A stretch of 64,000 bases of DNA from VSJD01 sp964617825 (GCA_964617825.1 CAZTWL010000011.1:1-64000), one strand, 5' to 3'. Numbered from the stretch's first letter, positions 27,638 to 37,200 are shown. Made by a program: numbers and translations. Notes: a model not told the origin generated them from the letters alone.

Positions 27638-27755
27638 TATAAAAAGCGGCCTTAAAATCAGCCGCGCATGATTTTCCTCTTACGCCCCGTTCCCGGCCGC
27701 CCGCCGCCAATCGCCTGAAGTTATTCCCGGGACCATGCGGTTGCCTGAAAACACC

Positions 27756-27795
27756 GGGGCCCCGGTCAAAGCGGTAAACGGCTTTCCGGGGCCCC
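27756..27795. terminator. Strong hairpin between convergent genes
   Basis: GGGGCCCCGG (27756-27765) pairs with CCGGGGCCCC (27786-27795), with an inner AAAGC/GCTTT stem. It lies between the end of the DUF255 gene and the end of the minus-strand rhodanese gene. T-runs are modest, so it may be a bidirectional terminator or an mRNA end-stabiliser. Confidence 0.55.
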
Positions 27796-27852
27796 TGCCA
27801 TGTTTTCCTGGAATGACCAGCGTTAACCAGTCAGACGGAAAAAATCTTGTTT

Positions 27853-28299
27853 TTATTTTTTTGCTGGTTCGACCTTGTGGCCGGCCTTCTGCCAGCCTTC
27901 GATCCCTTCCGGATATTCAATCAGGTTTATATATCCCGCCTTCATCAGTTTTTCCGCCAGCTGGTGACTCGCCGGGCACTCCAGGTTCGCGCAATAAGTA
28001 ACGATCAGGGCGGACTTGTCCGGAAGCAGGGCTTTTATCTCTTCGTCGGTTGACCCGGCGTTGATGGACTTGGCGCCCGGAATGCGTTTTCCATCGTCAT
28101 TCTTCCCGCTGCGTGCATCGATGATGACCATCGGCACCTTGGCGGCAATCAAGGCCACCAGGCCGGCCGTGTTGACGGTTGCTTCCGTGTCTTTCCCGGC
28201 TTCCTTGCCCTTTTTGCCAACCCCGCAGAAACCGCAATTGGCATGGGCGAATGCGCCTGCCAGCAAGGTTATTAATACAGCTGCCGCTAATTTTTTCAT
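27853..28299 (-). CDS. Exported single-domain rhodanese
   Basis: A 148-aa protein with a signal peptide (KKLAAAVLITLLAGAFAHA) and a mature NCGFCG motif, followed by one rhodanese domain: MVIIDARSG, IPGAKSIN, and the catalytic loop VTYCANLECPAS with its Cys. It transfers sulfane sulfur or binds metal or thiols in the periplasm. GGAAGGAG before ATG 28299 supports the start. The redoxin gene lies 46 bp upstream on the same strand, so a two-gene unit is likely. This is the seventh rhodanese domain within 10 kb. Confidence 0.9.
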   Translation of the reverse strand: MKKLAAAVLITLLAGAFAHANCGFCGVGKKGKEAGKDTEATVNTAGLVALIAAKVPMVIIDARSGKNDDGKRIPGAKSINAGSTDEEIKALLPDKSALIVTYCANLECPASHQLAEKLMKAGYINLIEYPEGIEGWQKAGHKVEPAKK

Positions 28300-28345
28300 A
28301 CCTCGTCTCTCCTTCCTTTTTCAACGGACAACCATTGCCCGTTAT

Positions 28346-28930
28346 TTATTGTTTCCCACGCCCCGGTTCATTGCCGGGTTTCCATTTGATGCTGCATCCC
28401 AGGCTCGGCCTCTGCACCGGGCTCACCGGCATATCATTCAAGACCGCGTCGATAGCCGCGCGCAAATCGCGGCCGGTTACCGGCACGCTGTTCCCGGGGC
28501 GGCTGTCATCCAGCTGCCCGCGATAAACCAACTTGCGCTGCTGATTGAAAAGGAAAAAATCCGGCGTACAGGCCGCCGTAAACGTCATGGCGATTTTCTG
28601 AGTCCGGTCGTAGCAGAACGGAAAACTAAAACACAGCTCCCGCACCATTTCCTTCAGGCTTTCCGGCGAATCCTCCGGGTAAGCCTCGGCGTCATTGGCG
28701 CTGATGGCTATGATCCCGATGTCCTTCCCGGCGTAATCCAACCCCAGCCGGGCCAGTTCATGCTGGACGTGCTTCACATAGGGACAATGGCGGCAGATGA
28801 ACATAACCAGCAATGCCTTGCGCGCGGCAAAACGGCCCAGGGTGATTAGCCCTCCCGTCGTGACATCCGGCAGCGAGAAAACCGGAGCCTGCGTCCCGAG
28901 CCCCAGCATTGTTGAAGATATCAGCGCCAT
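28346..28930 (-). CDS. Thioredoxin-like redoxin (AhpC/TSA superfamily)
   Basis: A 194-aa protein of thioredoxin fold. The active site FICRHCPYVKHV (CxxC, near residue 49) and downstream AISANDAEAYPEDSPE and CTPDFFLF match the thioredoxin family of redoxins close to bacterial DUF899/AhpC-like proteins. No signal peptide is visible from the start used. ATG 28930 has a near-perfect AAGGAGGT upstream and was preferred over an ATG 22 codons earlier. It is probably a disulfide reductase or peroxide-related thiol protein, paired with the exported rhodanese downstream. Confidence 0.85.
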   Translation of the reverse strand: MALISSTMLGLGTQAPVFSLPDVTTGGLITLGRFAARKALLVMFICRHCPYVKHVQHELARLGLDYAGKDIGIIAISANDAEAYPEDSPESLKEMVRELCFSFPFCYDRTQKIAMTFTAACTPDFFLFNQQRKLVYRGQLDDSRPGNSVPVTGRDLRAAIDAVLNDMPVSPVQRPSLGCSIKWKPGNEPGRGKQ

Positions 28931-29164
28931 GGCGAACCTCCTTCCCGGACAAATGCCTTTTTGTTTAATTGCGAAAAAATTACCACCGCGCGGCAAAAAA
29001 GCATATTGGGCAAAATATTATTTTGAACTTCGCATTACCTTAGGCAGTGCAAGGCTTTTAACGGTTAGAAATAAGATTTTACCTGATTACATAAAATAAT
29101 CGTTTCGATTGTTTTTATTCGCAAACAAAACGAAAATGAACAAAAAACCGCATTAGTCCTTTCA

Positions 29165-29896
29165 ATGCTTTTGTCCTGCGCCTTGAGCCTGGACTCCCTG
29201 GCCGCCATCAGCGTTCAATGGCGCGCATCCAACGGCCTGCATGACCCCGCCATCCCCGGGTCGGGGGCCGACCTGCCTGTCGGCTGCCTGGTGGAGCCCT
29301 ACTACGCTCCAACCAACAATTACGCCAACGCCGTGCTGCTGGCCAGTGACTACACGACCATGCTGGGCTGTTTCAATTTCGGCCCGCGCGAATTCGGGTC
29401 GGACAACCAGTATGAGGGCGGCTACCTGTTCGTAAAGGTTTATAACCGCCCGACGGCCAACTGGCGCGACGCCATGCTGGTCAGCTCTTTCGTGGATATG
29501 TCCGTCAGCCCCCTCCCGAGCGCTGCCACTCCGGTAACCGTGGATGTTACCAGCCTGGATATTGCCAGCTTGCGTTATCAGCGCAACTTTGCGGCCTCGG
29601 ATAATGTGTTTGGCGACTACGACGGCGATGGATTGCGCGACCTGGTTATTTATAACTCCGCCAACGGATACTGGTACATGCGCCTATCCGGCAACGGCTA
29701 TCAGGTCAACGGCGGCATTTTCGGCGGCCCCGGATTCATACCCGTGCCGGCCGATTACGATGGCGACAGCATTGCCGATCCGGCCGTCTACGAGACAACC
29801 ACGGGAATGTGGATGGCAATGTTATCGAGCCAGGGCTACGCCATTGCCGATATAACCTTCGGAGGCGCCGGTTACGCGCCTATCGGCCCCAATTGA
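29165..29896 (+). CDS. Secreted FG-GAP/VCBS-like repeat protein, start probably shifted by a one-base indel
   Basis: The visible frame gives 243 aa. The C-terminal half has two FG-GAP-like units with calcium-loop motifs, FGDYDGDGLRDLVIYNS and ADYDGDSIADPAVYET, each followed by YWYMRLSGNGY- or MWMAMLSSQGY-type strands. Such modules occur in secreted or surface beta-propeller-like proteins. The apparent ATG at 29165 lies inside a signal peptide. An ATG at 29136 followed by a run of six A's reads MNKK then soon stops; one additional A would join it to the main frame and give a normal signal peptide (MNKKTALVLSMLLSCALSLD). This is either a sequencing or assembly indel, a real mutation, or slippage-based variation. 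Confidence 0.7.
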   Translation: MLLSCALSLDSLAAISVQWRASNGLHDPAIPGSGADLPVGCLVEPYYAPTNNYANAVLLASDYTTMLGCFNFGPREFGSDNQYEGGYLFVKVYNRPTANWRDAMLVSSFVDMSVSPLPSAATPVTVDVTSLDIASLRYQRNFAASDNVFGDYDGDGLRDLVIYNSANGYWYMRLSGNGYQVNGGIFGGPGFIPVPADYDGDSIADPAVYETTTGMWMAMLSSQGYAIADITFGGAGYAPIGPN

Positions 29897-30296
29897 TAAT
29901 TCCGGGCTGATTGCGGCAGACAGGTAAGAAAGCCGGCAAGCTTGGCTCCGCAGACATATTGAGCGTTAAGGGCGCATTGCTGCAACTGCGCGGCCAATGC
30001 GGACAAAGAACCTGGACGATTCGATGCTTTAATAGGCAGCAGATTGTCAGGAAAACCGCGGAAAAACAGTTAACCTGCGGCCTTCCGCCGGAGACGGATA
30101 ACGGCGCCAGCGCCTGTCAATTCCGGGTTACAACCGTTTAATGGGCGCATTCATCCGTCGGCCCCCTGGTTTATTTCTGACTGAGCTTGACTTGTACCGT
30201 CCATTTGAGATTATTATATCAATCTGGTTGGGTTTCACTTCAAAGACGAATTCGCCCACGGGGCTGATTCGGCAACAAGAACAAGACGGAGAAGTT
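29897..30296 (+). other. 400-bp intergenic stretch
   Basis: No gene is supported. Near its end TTGACT at 30187-30192 is followed 18-19 bases later by TTATTA/TATTAT (30211-30217), a possible promoter for the small zinc-finger gene. Nothing else distinct is seen. Confidence 0.4.
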
Positions 30297-30578
30297 ATGG
30301 CTGTTGGCTGGTCCAAAGACGGGTCGGTGCAGGATCAAATAGATGCCACGGTGGAATCCGCGGTCCAATTGGCTAGAAGCCGATTGCCGGACGGCGAAAG
30401 CCTGACCCACTGCGCGAAATGCAAGGCCGCCATTCCCGAAGAACGCCGCGCGGCCATACCGGGCGTGCGCCATTGCGTCAAGTGCCAAGCAGAGGAAGAA
30501 AGCTTCAAGACAGCTTCTCTCCCGCCAATCAATCCGACATCAAACCAGCCTGCCTTGACGCCCTCCAAGCTAACCTGA
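30297..30578 (+). CDS. DksA/TraR-family C4 zinc-finger protein (YbiI-like)
   Basis: A 93-aa protein beginning MAVGWSKDGSVQDQIDATVE and holding a Cys4 zinc finger, HCAKCKAAIPEERRAAIPGV with a second CVKC pair, the layout of the short DksA/TraR relatives such as E. coli YbiI. Full-length DksA binds RNA polymerase with ppGpp; these small versions lack most of the coiled-coil, and their role is unclear. GGAG before ATG 30297 selects this start within a longer open frame. The last 20 residues (Pro/Thr/Ser-rich) are not conserved in the family. It is the last gene before the tRNA-Phe fragment. Confidence 0.8.
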   Translation: MAVGWSKDGSVQDQIDATVESAVQLARSRLPDGESLTHCAKCKAAIPEERRAAIPGVRHCVKCQAEEESFKTASLPPINPTSNQPALTPSKLT

Positions 30579-30686
30579 TCCAGCCCTGCCTCGCCGGGAT
30601 TTTGCCGCGGGACAGTTACGCGTTTCGCGTGCATCTTCGGTCGAGGTATGGGTCCAGTTGGCAAGCTGTCTTGTGTATGACCCACC

Positions 30687-30745
30687 TTGCGCAGCTTCTT
30701 AGCGTAGTAGGAGCCTGCCCTGCGCAGCTTTTTAGCGTAGTAGGG
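30687..30745 (+). repeat. 33-bp-period direct repeat, two copies
   Basis: The motif TGCGCAGCTT(C/T)TTAGCGTAG occurs at about 30688 and again at about 30721, followed by an imperfect hairpin (CCACGCT/AGCGTGG at 30755-30770). It lies on the chromosome side of the tRNA-Phe remnant and may be a dispersed intergenic repeat. Confidence 0.5.
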
Positions 30746-30875
30746 TGACTAGACCACGCTGGAAGCGTGGCAGGGTCGGAACTAGTCAGGCTCCTGGCGG
30801 AATCGAACAAACCTTGAAAGCGGCTGGGTTGGAAAGAGGGCCCGCCCTCCGAAGCTTCTGAGCGAATGGGGGGGG

Positions 30876-30922
30876 TGGCGAGACTCGGAATCGAACCGAG
30901 GACACGCGGATTTTCAGTCCGC
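30876..30922 (-). other. 3' fragment of tRNA-Phe(GAA): attachment site of the island
   Basis: On the minus strand the fragment contains a full anticodon arm (stem GCGGA/TCCGC, loop CTGAAAA, anticodon GAA; 30906-30922), variable loop GTGTC, a perfect T arm (CTCGG-TTCGATT-CCGAG; 30884-30900), the 3' acceptor strand and the discriminator A. The D arm and 5' acceptor strand are absent; upstream sequence has no tRNA character. Such 3'-half duplications mark integration of tyrosine-recombinase elements into tRNA genes, and an integrase lies 120 bp away. The orientation puts the chromosome flank on the left and the island on the right; the intact tRNA-Phe should lie at the far end, outside this window. 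Confidence 0.85.
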
Positions 30923-31043
30923 TCAAATTTGCCGCTTTTACTGGTGTTTTTCGACTTATTCCCTTTACTGTGTGCTTTCTGTGTGCTTTAATGCTCCCGG
31001 CCCTTAGTAAATCGGGACAGATTTGGACAGTTGGGGATTTATC

Positions 31044-32474
31044 ATGAAGAATCAAACGAAAAAGGATCGTACCGGATACTTGTATAAGAGAGACAAAGAC
31101 GGCAAGCAGCTTCCCGCCGGCGACAAGCGCTGCGGTATTTATTACCTTCAGTATGACATCGCAGGCAAACGTTACAGAAAATGCCTCGATACATCCGACC
31201 TGGACCAAGCCGAACAAGAACGCAAGAAGATCATGGCCCCGCTACAGGTGGCAGACCAAAAGGAAGCCATCGGGGTCATGAAACAACGGATCGAAGCCGC
31301 TGAAGGCAAGTTGCAGGAATTGGACAACCAAAAGAATCCGCCTCTGACTATGAGGGGCGCCTGGTCTACGTACCTTAAATCCGCAAATCGGCCTGACTCC
31401 GGGGAACGCACCCTCAAGGGATACGCATCCCAGTTCAATCTGTTTGCCGAGTGGCTGAATAAAAATCATCAGCCATGCATTCGCCTTTGCGATGTGACTC
31501 CGGAAATTTCCCAGGAATATGCGAGTCACTTGATCGGGATGGGATTTACCGAGAACACTTTCAACAAGCACATGCGCCTGCTTCATCTTGTGTTTCGCGT
31601 CTTGGAGAACAAGGCCCGAATTATCCATAACCCTTGGAGCAGGATCACAAGGAAAAAGGAAAAGAAGGAAAGCCGCCGTGAGCTGACCACGGATGAATTA
31701 CGCGCAGTATGCAAGGACACCACCGGTGAATTGAGAACACTTTTCGCCCTCGGTCTTTACACCGGCATGCGCCTTGGCGATTGTTGTACGCTTCGCTGGT
31801 CCGAAGTTGACCTGAACCGCGGAATTATCCTTCGCGTGCCAAATAAAACAGCACGTAGCAAAAATATCCCGGTTCACATTCCAATTCACTCGACTCTCAT
31901 GGCCATTCTTGAAGAAACGCCGAAAAACAAACGCAGCGACTATGTCCTGCCCGATTTTTCCGCTCAATATAAAGCCAATGACTCAGAGGTAGCCAAGCAA
32001 CTACGGACTCACTTCGAATCCTGTGGCATTAGTGTCCACAAAGAAGGAACCGGAAAAATCAAGACTAAGGACGATAACAAGAAGGGGAAAATCAAAATCA
32101 TCGATACAGGTAAGCGTGCCGTTGTCGAAGTCGGTTTCCATAGCCTCCGCCATTCTTTTGTGTCCCTATGCCGCCAGTCGAACGCACCCCTTTCCGTTGT
32201 CGAATCCATTGTCGGACACAGCAATCCCGCTATGACGCGTCATTACACGCATGTATCAGAATTGGCGGCAGGTCAGGCCGTGGCGGCGTTACCGGCTTTT
32301 ATGAATAATGCCCAAGGGCCTATTGACGGCCAATCCAAAGCAGATAAAGGAACTATCCCGCCACCGGGCGACATCCTGGCTGAATTGAGCAAAATGACAT
32401 CAAAAAACTGGCGGGAGATACGCGATAACTTGGTGGAAACTTTGAAGCCGAAATCGGCTGTCCACATCTCTTGA
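31044..32474 (+). CDS. int: Tyrosine recombinase (island integrase)
   Basis: A 476-aa integrase. The N-terminal arm- and core-binding parts (about 1-200) precede the catalytic domain with GLYTGMRLGDCCTLRW (first Arg, near 242), HSLRHSFVSLCRQ (HxxR, near 367) and GHSNPAMTRHYTH with the nucleophilic Tyr near 400. Such enzymes carry out site-specific integration and excision. ATG 31044 is used; a TTG seven codons upstream is less likely. The protein extends about 70 residues past the tyrosine, longer than phage integrases. It reads away from the tRNA-Phe fragment, the usual position of an island integrase. Confidence 0.93.
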   Translation: MKNQTKKDRTGYLYKRDKDGKQLPAGDKRCGIYYLQYDIAGKRYRKCLDTSDLDQAEQERKKIMAPLQVADQKEAIGVMKQRIEAAEGKLQELDNQKNPPLTMRGAWSTYLKSANRPDSGERTLKGYASQFNLFAEWLNKNHQPCIRLCDVTPEISQEYASHLIGMGFTENTFNKHMRLLHLVFRVLENKARIIHNPWSRITRKKEKKESRRELTTDELRAVCKDTTGELRTLFALGLYTGMRLGDCCTLRWSEVDLNRGIILRVPNKTARSKNIPVHIPIHSTLMAILEETPKNKRSDYVLPDFSAQYKANDSEVAKQLRTHFESCGISVHKEGTGKIKTKDDNKKGKIKIIDTGKRAVVEVGFHSLRHSFVSLCRQSNAPLSVVESIVGHSNPAMTRHYTHVSELAAGQAVAALPAFMNNAQGPIDGQSKADKGTIPPPGDILAELSKMTSKNWREIRDNLVETLKPKSAVHIS

Positions 32475-32525
32475 CATTTGCGACTATCTGCTGATATTGG
32501 AGGACACCGCAAGAGGGAGGGAATC

Positions 32526-32675
32526 ATGAGTCTTAGCGTTTATTTGACGGGCAAGACGAAGAGAGTACAATGTGTCTGCACCCAATGCGGACATAACCGC
32601 CGACTCACTGGGCATTGGCAGATCACTGATCGTGGCGTGTATCAACAGTTACGGCAGGCGACCGCTGGTGCCTGA
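32526..32675 (+). CDS. Small putative zinc-binding protein (49 aa)
   Basis: A 49-aa frame starting MSLSVYLTGKTKRVQCVCTQ, with CVCTQCGH forming a possible metal knuckle. The good ribosome site GGGAGGG before ATG 32526 argues it is translated. The MSLSVYL opening resembles, from memory, small phage and island proteins of unknown function. Only one cysteine cluster is present, so any zinc site would be shared or incomplete. It could be a truncated relic behind the integrase. Confidence 0.4.
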   Translation: MSLSVYLTGKTKRVQCVCTQCGHNRRLTGHWQITDRGVYQQLRQATAGA

Positions 32676-33013
32676 CGAAGGCCGCCCAAAGCGATGCGGG
32701 GTAAGTCGCTTCGCGCCACCCCATACCGTTGATGATAACGAAAAATGAGCCGGAAAGCGAAAGTGCCGGCGAAAAGTACCGGCGACTAGCATAAAGTGCT
32801 TGCCGAAAGTACTGAAATTTCATCCGGCACGTTCCTACGTGTTGAGTGCTCGCAACATTGCGCGAAGCATCTGTAACACCGTTACAAGGGGCAAATGGCG
32901 GCAATCGAACATAGCCCGAATGATATTTGCCCGCGATTATGGCCTGTTTTCAAGCCCCGGCAGGCGAATGTTATGTTACGTTGTTACGATTCCGAAGCCC
33001 AGGAAAGACAGCC
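32676..33013. other. 338-bp stretch without a supported gene
   Basis: Contains a short repeated motif (AAAGTGCCGGCG and AAAGTACCGGCG about 17 bases apart, near 32760-32790) and a distant inverted partner CCGGCAC near 32823, which could fold together. A 14-codon frame at 32746 is not supported. It may be a decayed gene. Confidence 0.35.
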
Positions 33014-33523
33014 TCAAGTCCGGCCGGCGTGGTTTCTTACCGGTTTCTGCGGATACAACCGGATAAAATCCAGAAGGTTCTCTGCGCCAATCACGTTTAC
33101 CCGCTTTACCGAATGACGAATCAAAACCCGTGCGTTCGGAAAAACCAGCACAGCCACAATCCATGGGTTCACGCCAAATAACCGCTTGGCCATGCGTCTG
33201 ACCCAACGGATGCTTCGGTTAATCTGGCACAGTGGATTACGCGAGAAAGGGCAGCCATTGATCAGCAGTTGTTTTCCATTCCACGTTACTTTACCCCGGT
33301 GAGATTTAGTTTCGATCAGAAAGACGGTCCGATCCGGTCGGACGACAATATGATCCAGGTTGCCGTACGGGAACGGCACGTCATTAAGAACCAGATAACC
33401 ATCAACCAGCAGTTTTGTCAGCAACTCACCGACTTCCCGTTCTGCTCTTTGCCCAGCTAGTTCGCCGGCATGTGGGCTATTTTTTCCTGATATTCCTCTA
33501 AAAACCATCCCCGATGGAAGCAT
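33014..33523 (-). CDS. NERD-domain protein (predicted nuclease-related)
   Basis: A 169-aa protein with a NERD domain: GQRAEREVGELLTKLL, NLDHIVVRPDRTVFLIETKS (the D...ExK-like core) and a downstream NPWIVAVLVFPNA strand. NERD is a predicted restriction-endonuclease-like fold found in defence islands and on plasmids. ATG 33523 is used; ATG 33508 is possible. It is divergent from a broken nuclease-like gene whose 5' end overlaps its own. A second NERD protein is encoded at 51066. Confidence 0.75.
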   Translation of the reverse strand: MLPSGMVFRGISGKNSPHAGELAGQRAEREVGELLTKLLVDGYLVLNDVPFPYGNLDHIVVRPDRTVFLIETKSHRGKVTWNGKQLLINGCPFSRNPLCQINRSIRWVRRMAKRLFGVNPWIVAVLVFPNARVLIRHSVKRVNVIGAENLLDFIRLYPQKPVRNHAGRT

Positions 33524-33983
33524 CACCAATTTATAAATCTGTCGTCCACAGGTATTCGGCTGACCGAAAGATTAAAATACTTCCACCCCTTTCTTTCCGG
33601 ATGGATGATTACCATTACCTTCAATCAGGCCAAAGGCCGCAATACAAATCGCGTATGGAGCGCGAAATAGGTGGGTTATTGACAGACCGCCGGATTCCCT
33701 TCGTTTACGAGAAGCCGACGTCCGTCATGGATGCTGGTAAGCTAAGGTATGGTACCCGGACTTCAGCCTGCAGTATGGCTTGCTGATCGAGTATTTCGGC
33801 GTCAACGGCGAGTGTGATTATATTGAGCGCACCCGTCACAAGCTCCGGGTCTACCAGGCCAACCAGCTCGACACCATTCCGCTGTACCCGACGGACATTT
33901 TCCCTGACTGGCAGGGCAGGCTGATTGATCGAATTGGTTTTGCTTTGGAAAATAGGCTCCGTTCATTGCGCGGCAACTGCTGA
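33514..33983 (+). pseudogene. Frameshifted PD-(D/E)xK-like nuclease gene
   Basis: Two frames combine into one protein. The first ends ...RRIPFVYEKPTSVMDAGKLR; the second continues WYPDFSLQYGLLIEYFG, then HKLRVYQANQLDTIPLYPTD and a C-terminal helix. The switch lies at about 33748-33752 and needs one base added or two removed. PDF...IEYFG with a preceding SRMEREIGGLL helix resembles endonuclease-like proteins of the PD-(D/E)xK superfamily. About 155 aa in all. It is either a decayed gene or a sequencing error. Confidence 0.55.
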
Positions 33984-34035
33984 TGTGGAAATACGAAAAC
34001 CGCCCATTTCTGATTGATTGTTCTTGATTTATTGG

Positions 34036-34058
34036 ACAATTGGCGGGAATATAATTGT
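34036..34058. promoter_or_regulatory. Candidate -10 box and operator of the defence operon
   Basis: TATAAT at 34050-34055 lies 27 bases before the first gene of the operon. An inverted repeat ACAATT/AATTGT (34036-34041, 34053-34058; 11-base spacer) spans it. No good -35 is present at normal spacing. A site for the HTH protein encoded next is a natural guess (autoregulation), unproven. Confidence 0.38.
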
Positions 34059-34081
34059 TTTATTCAAAGGAATGCACTGAC

Positions 34082-34264
34082 ATGATAGAAGACCGCTGGC
34101 TTTCAGTTGATGAAATTGGTGAATATCTTGGTGCAAAACGGGATACCATATATAAGTGGATTACCCGCAACAAGATGCCCGCCCATAAGGTTGGCGGCCT
34201 GTGGAAATTCCGCAAGGAGGAAGTGGATCAATGGATCAGGTCAGGCAAGGCGAAGACAGAATGA
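34082..34264 (+). CDS. Excisionase-family helix-turn-helix protein
   Basis: A 60-aa DNA-binding protein. WLSVDEIGEYLGAKRDTIYK is the helix-turn-helix, followed by the wing KVGGLWKFRKEEVDQW, as in the MerR-like helix_turn_helix_17/excisionase family. ATG 34082 follows AAAGGAA. Its stop overlaps the helicase start as ATGA, so the two are translationally coupled. It probably regulates the operon or recruits its machinery to DNA; a role in island excision is also possible, but its place at the head of the helicase operon favours regulation. Confidence 0.8.
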   Translation: MIEDRWLSVDEIGEYLGAKRDTIYKWITRNKMPAHKVGGLWKFRKEEVDQWIRSGKAKTE

Positions 34265-37200
34265 CCCAAATTGACATACAACCAAACACGTTGGTTCGTG
34301 GAGCCATTTTCCCGGAATTGGTCAAGGTTATTGCGATTGTTCCTATGGGAGATTCGGTGAAGTTGATATGCGAGGGTATGTCATCCGGCAAGGTTCACCA
34401 GCCTATTCTGACGCCTGAACAACTCAATCTCCTTGAAGTGATACCCGCCGACAACCAGCCTTTTGATGGTGATTCGACAAAGTTTCGGCTCGGCATTGAG
34501 GCACTCAGACTCGGTCTGGCCTACGAGTGCGACCCCTACTTCAGCCTTTCGATAGCTCGCGTTGACCCGCTGCCCCACCAACTTGAGGCCGTCTATGACT
34601 ATTTTCTCAAGCTCCCACGGATTCGGTTTCTCCTTGCCGATGACCCCGGTGCCGGCAAAACGATCATGGCAGGACTTCTTATCAAAGAATTGAAAATTCG
34701 CGGCCTCATCAAGCGGACTTTGATCGTCACCCCGGCAAACCTCTGTTTCCAGTGGCAGCGGGAACTCAAGGACAAGTTCCGTGAGGACTTCGCGCCGGTT
34801 GACCGCTACATTCTTCGCGGCAAGTACGGTTCAAATCCTTGGCAGGAGATGAATCAGGTCATTACGTCCGTCTCCTGGGTTTCCCGCATTGACGACGCTT
34901 TCGAAAGCCTCATGCGGAGCCATTGGGACCTTGTCATTGTGGACGAGGCCCACAAGATGAGCGCCTACAGCGAAGAGAAGAAGACTCTGGCGTATCATCT
35001 GGGCGAGGCTCTCTCGGAGCGGACAGATCATTTCCTGCTGATGACAGCCACTCCGCATAAAGGCGATCCTGACAACTTCTGCCTATTCCTCCGGCTCCTC
35101 GACAAGGATGTCTATGGCGATATTTCCAGCTTGGAAAAGGCGATGGAAGAACGCCAAGCCCCGTTCTATCTCCGCCGGGTAAAAGAAGCGCTGGTAACCT
35201 TCCCGAACCCCGACACAGGCGAATCCAAGAGCCTTTTCACGCGCCGCAACGTCAAAACCGTGCCCTTCCAGATAGACGATGAGGAACTTGATTTCTATGA
35301 CGCGTTGACCCGATATGTTGAAGACCAATCCATTAAAGCGGCATCTGACGACTCCGCCCGCGGTCGCGCTCTTGGTTTCACAATGGCCATGCTCCAGAGA
35401 CGCTTTGCCTCCAGCATCTACGCAGTTCGGCGATCCCTCGAACGCATGAAAGACAAACGCCAGAAGATCCTTGCAGACCCTGAAGCCTACCGTCAGGAGC
35501 AAATGAACAAGAAGCTACCTGACGACTTTGATGACCTTCCCGAAGAGATGCAGGATGAAATACTTGCCGAGTTGGAAGACGTTGTCGCCTCAGTTGATCC
35601 GCAGGCATTACGCGAAGAAATAATAGAAATCGGCAAACTCGTTGAACAGGCCAAGACCATTGAAGCCCGTGAAGTTGAGTCAAAACTCCAGAAACTCAAA
35701 GAAGTCCTTACAGAGTACGGCATATTCAAAGATGCGAAGATGAAACTGCTCATCTTCACCGAGCACAAGGAAACTCTGGATTTCCTTGCTGGGGATGGCC
35801 GTGATGGCAGGCCACTGGGCAGGTTGCGGGATTGGGGACTCAACATTACCCAGATCCACGGGAGCATGAAAATCGGTGACCGTGACACCCCCGGAACCCG
35901 GATATACGCCGAACGGGAATTCCGGGAAGACTGTCAGGTGCTTGCCGCCACGGAGGCCGCCGGGGAAGGTATCAATCTTCAGTTCTGCTGGTTCATGATC
36001 AACTACGACATCCCCTGGAACCCTGTCCGCCTTGAACAGCGCATGGGCCGTATCCATCGCTACGGTCAGGAGAAGGACTGTCTCATCCTGAATTTCGTTT
36101 CAACGAATACCCGTGAAGGTCGGGTTCTGGAGAAACTTTTTGATCGCATAGGCCAGATAGAGAAAGACCTCGATCCCAAGCGCACCGGCAAGGTGTTCAA
36201 CAGTCTTGGTGATGTCTTCCCAGCCAACGGCCTTGAGAAGATGATCCGTGACATGTACACCCGGAATCTCACAGAGGATGTCCTGAAAGACCGCATCGTC
36301 AAACAGGTTGATACGGAGAGATTGCGCCACATCACGGAATGCACGCTGGAAGGTCTCGCCAAACGCGAATTAAACCTTTCTGCCATAGTGGGAAAATCCG
36401 AGGAAGCGAAAGAGCGCCGCCTTGTTCCCGAAGTCATCGAGGATTTCTTCACTCAGGCCGCGCCGATTGCAGATTTGATCCCAAAGTCAGACAAGAATCG
36501 GCCTCATATCTATCGAATTGGCCGATTGCCCAGGACGGTCTTACCGTATGGCGAGCAACTTGAACCCCGTTTCGGCAAACTCGGACGTGAATATAAAGAG
36601 ATTGTCTTCAGCAAAGACTACCTTCTGACCGACCCGACCCTTGAGTGGGTCACGCCAGGACACCCGCTTTTTGAAAGCATCCGAGCGATGGTGGGCGAAA
36701 GAACCCAGGCCGACCTGCATAGAGGTTCCGTTTTCTATGATCTTAACCGTCAGGAGCCTTCTCTTCTCGACGTGTTCTCAGCCGAAATCCGCGACGGCAG
36801 AGGCAACGTCCTTCACAAAAGGTTGTTTGTAACCCAAACTGTGGCTGATGGCTCAATTTCCATACGCCAGCCAACCATCTTTCTTGATCTTGTGCCTGCT
36901 CCAGGCGACTCCCTCAAATCGGCGGCAGCATCCACGCCAGCAGTCAAGAATCGTTCAGACACTGAAGCCGTCCTGATCAAGGAATCATTGATCCCTTTGC
37001 TCGAAGAAGTTCGCCAAGAGCGGCATCGCGAAACCAAGAGCATATCAGAACACATGGAATTGAGCTTGCACACGCTCATAGACAAAGTGCAGTGCCAGTA
37101 TGCGGAACTATTCGGCCTGAAAGAGGCTGGTTCAACCGACACGGGCTTGGACGGCCGCCTCAAGATTGCCGAAGAACGCATTGACGAACTCAACAATCGC

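Noticed and set aside
30876..30960. Complete tRNA-Phe gene
   Set aside because: Upstream of the anticodon arm there is no D arm or 5' acceptor strand, so only the 3' half exists.
32676..33013. Retron or other structured RNA
   Set aside because: No reverse transcriptase is encoded nearby, and the repeated motif is short.
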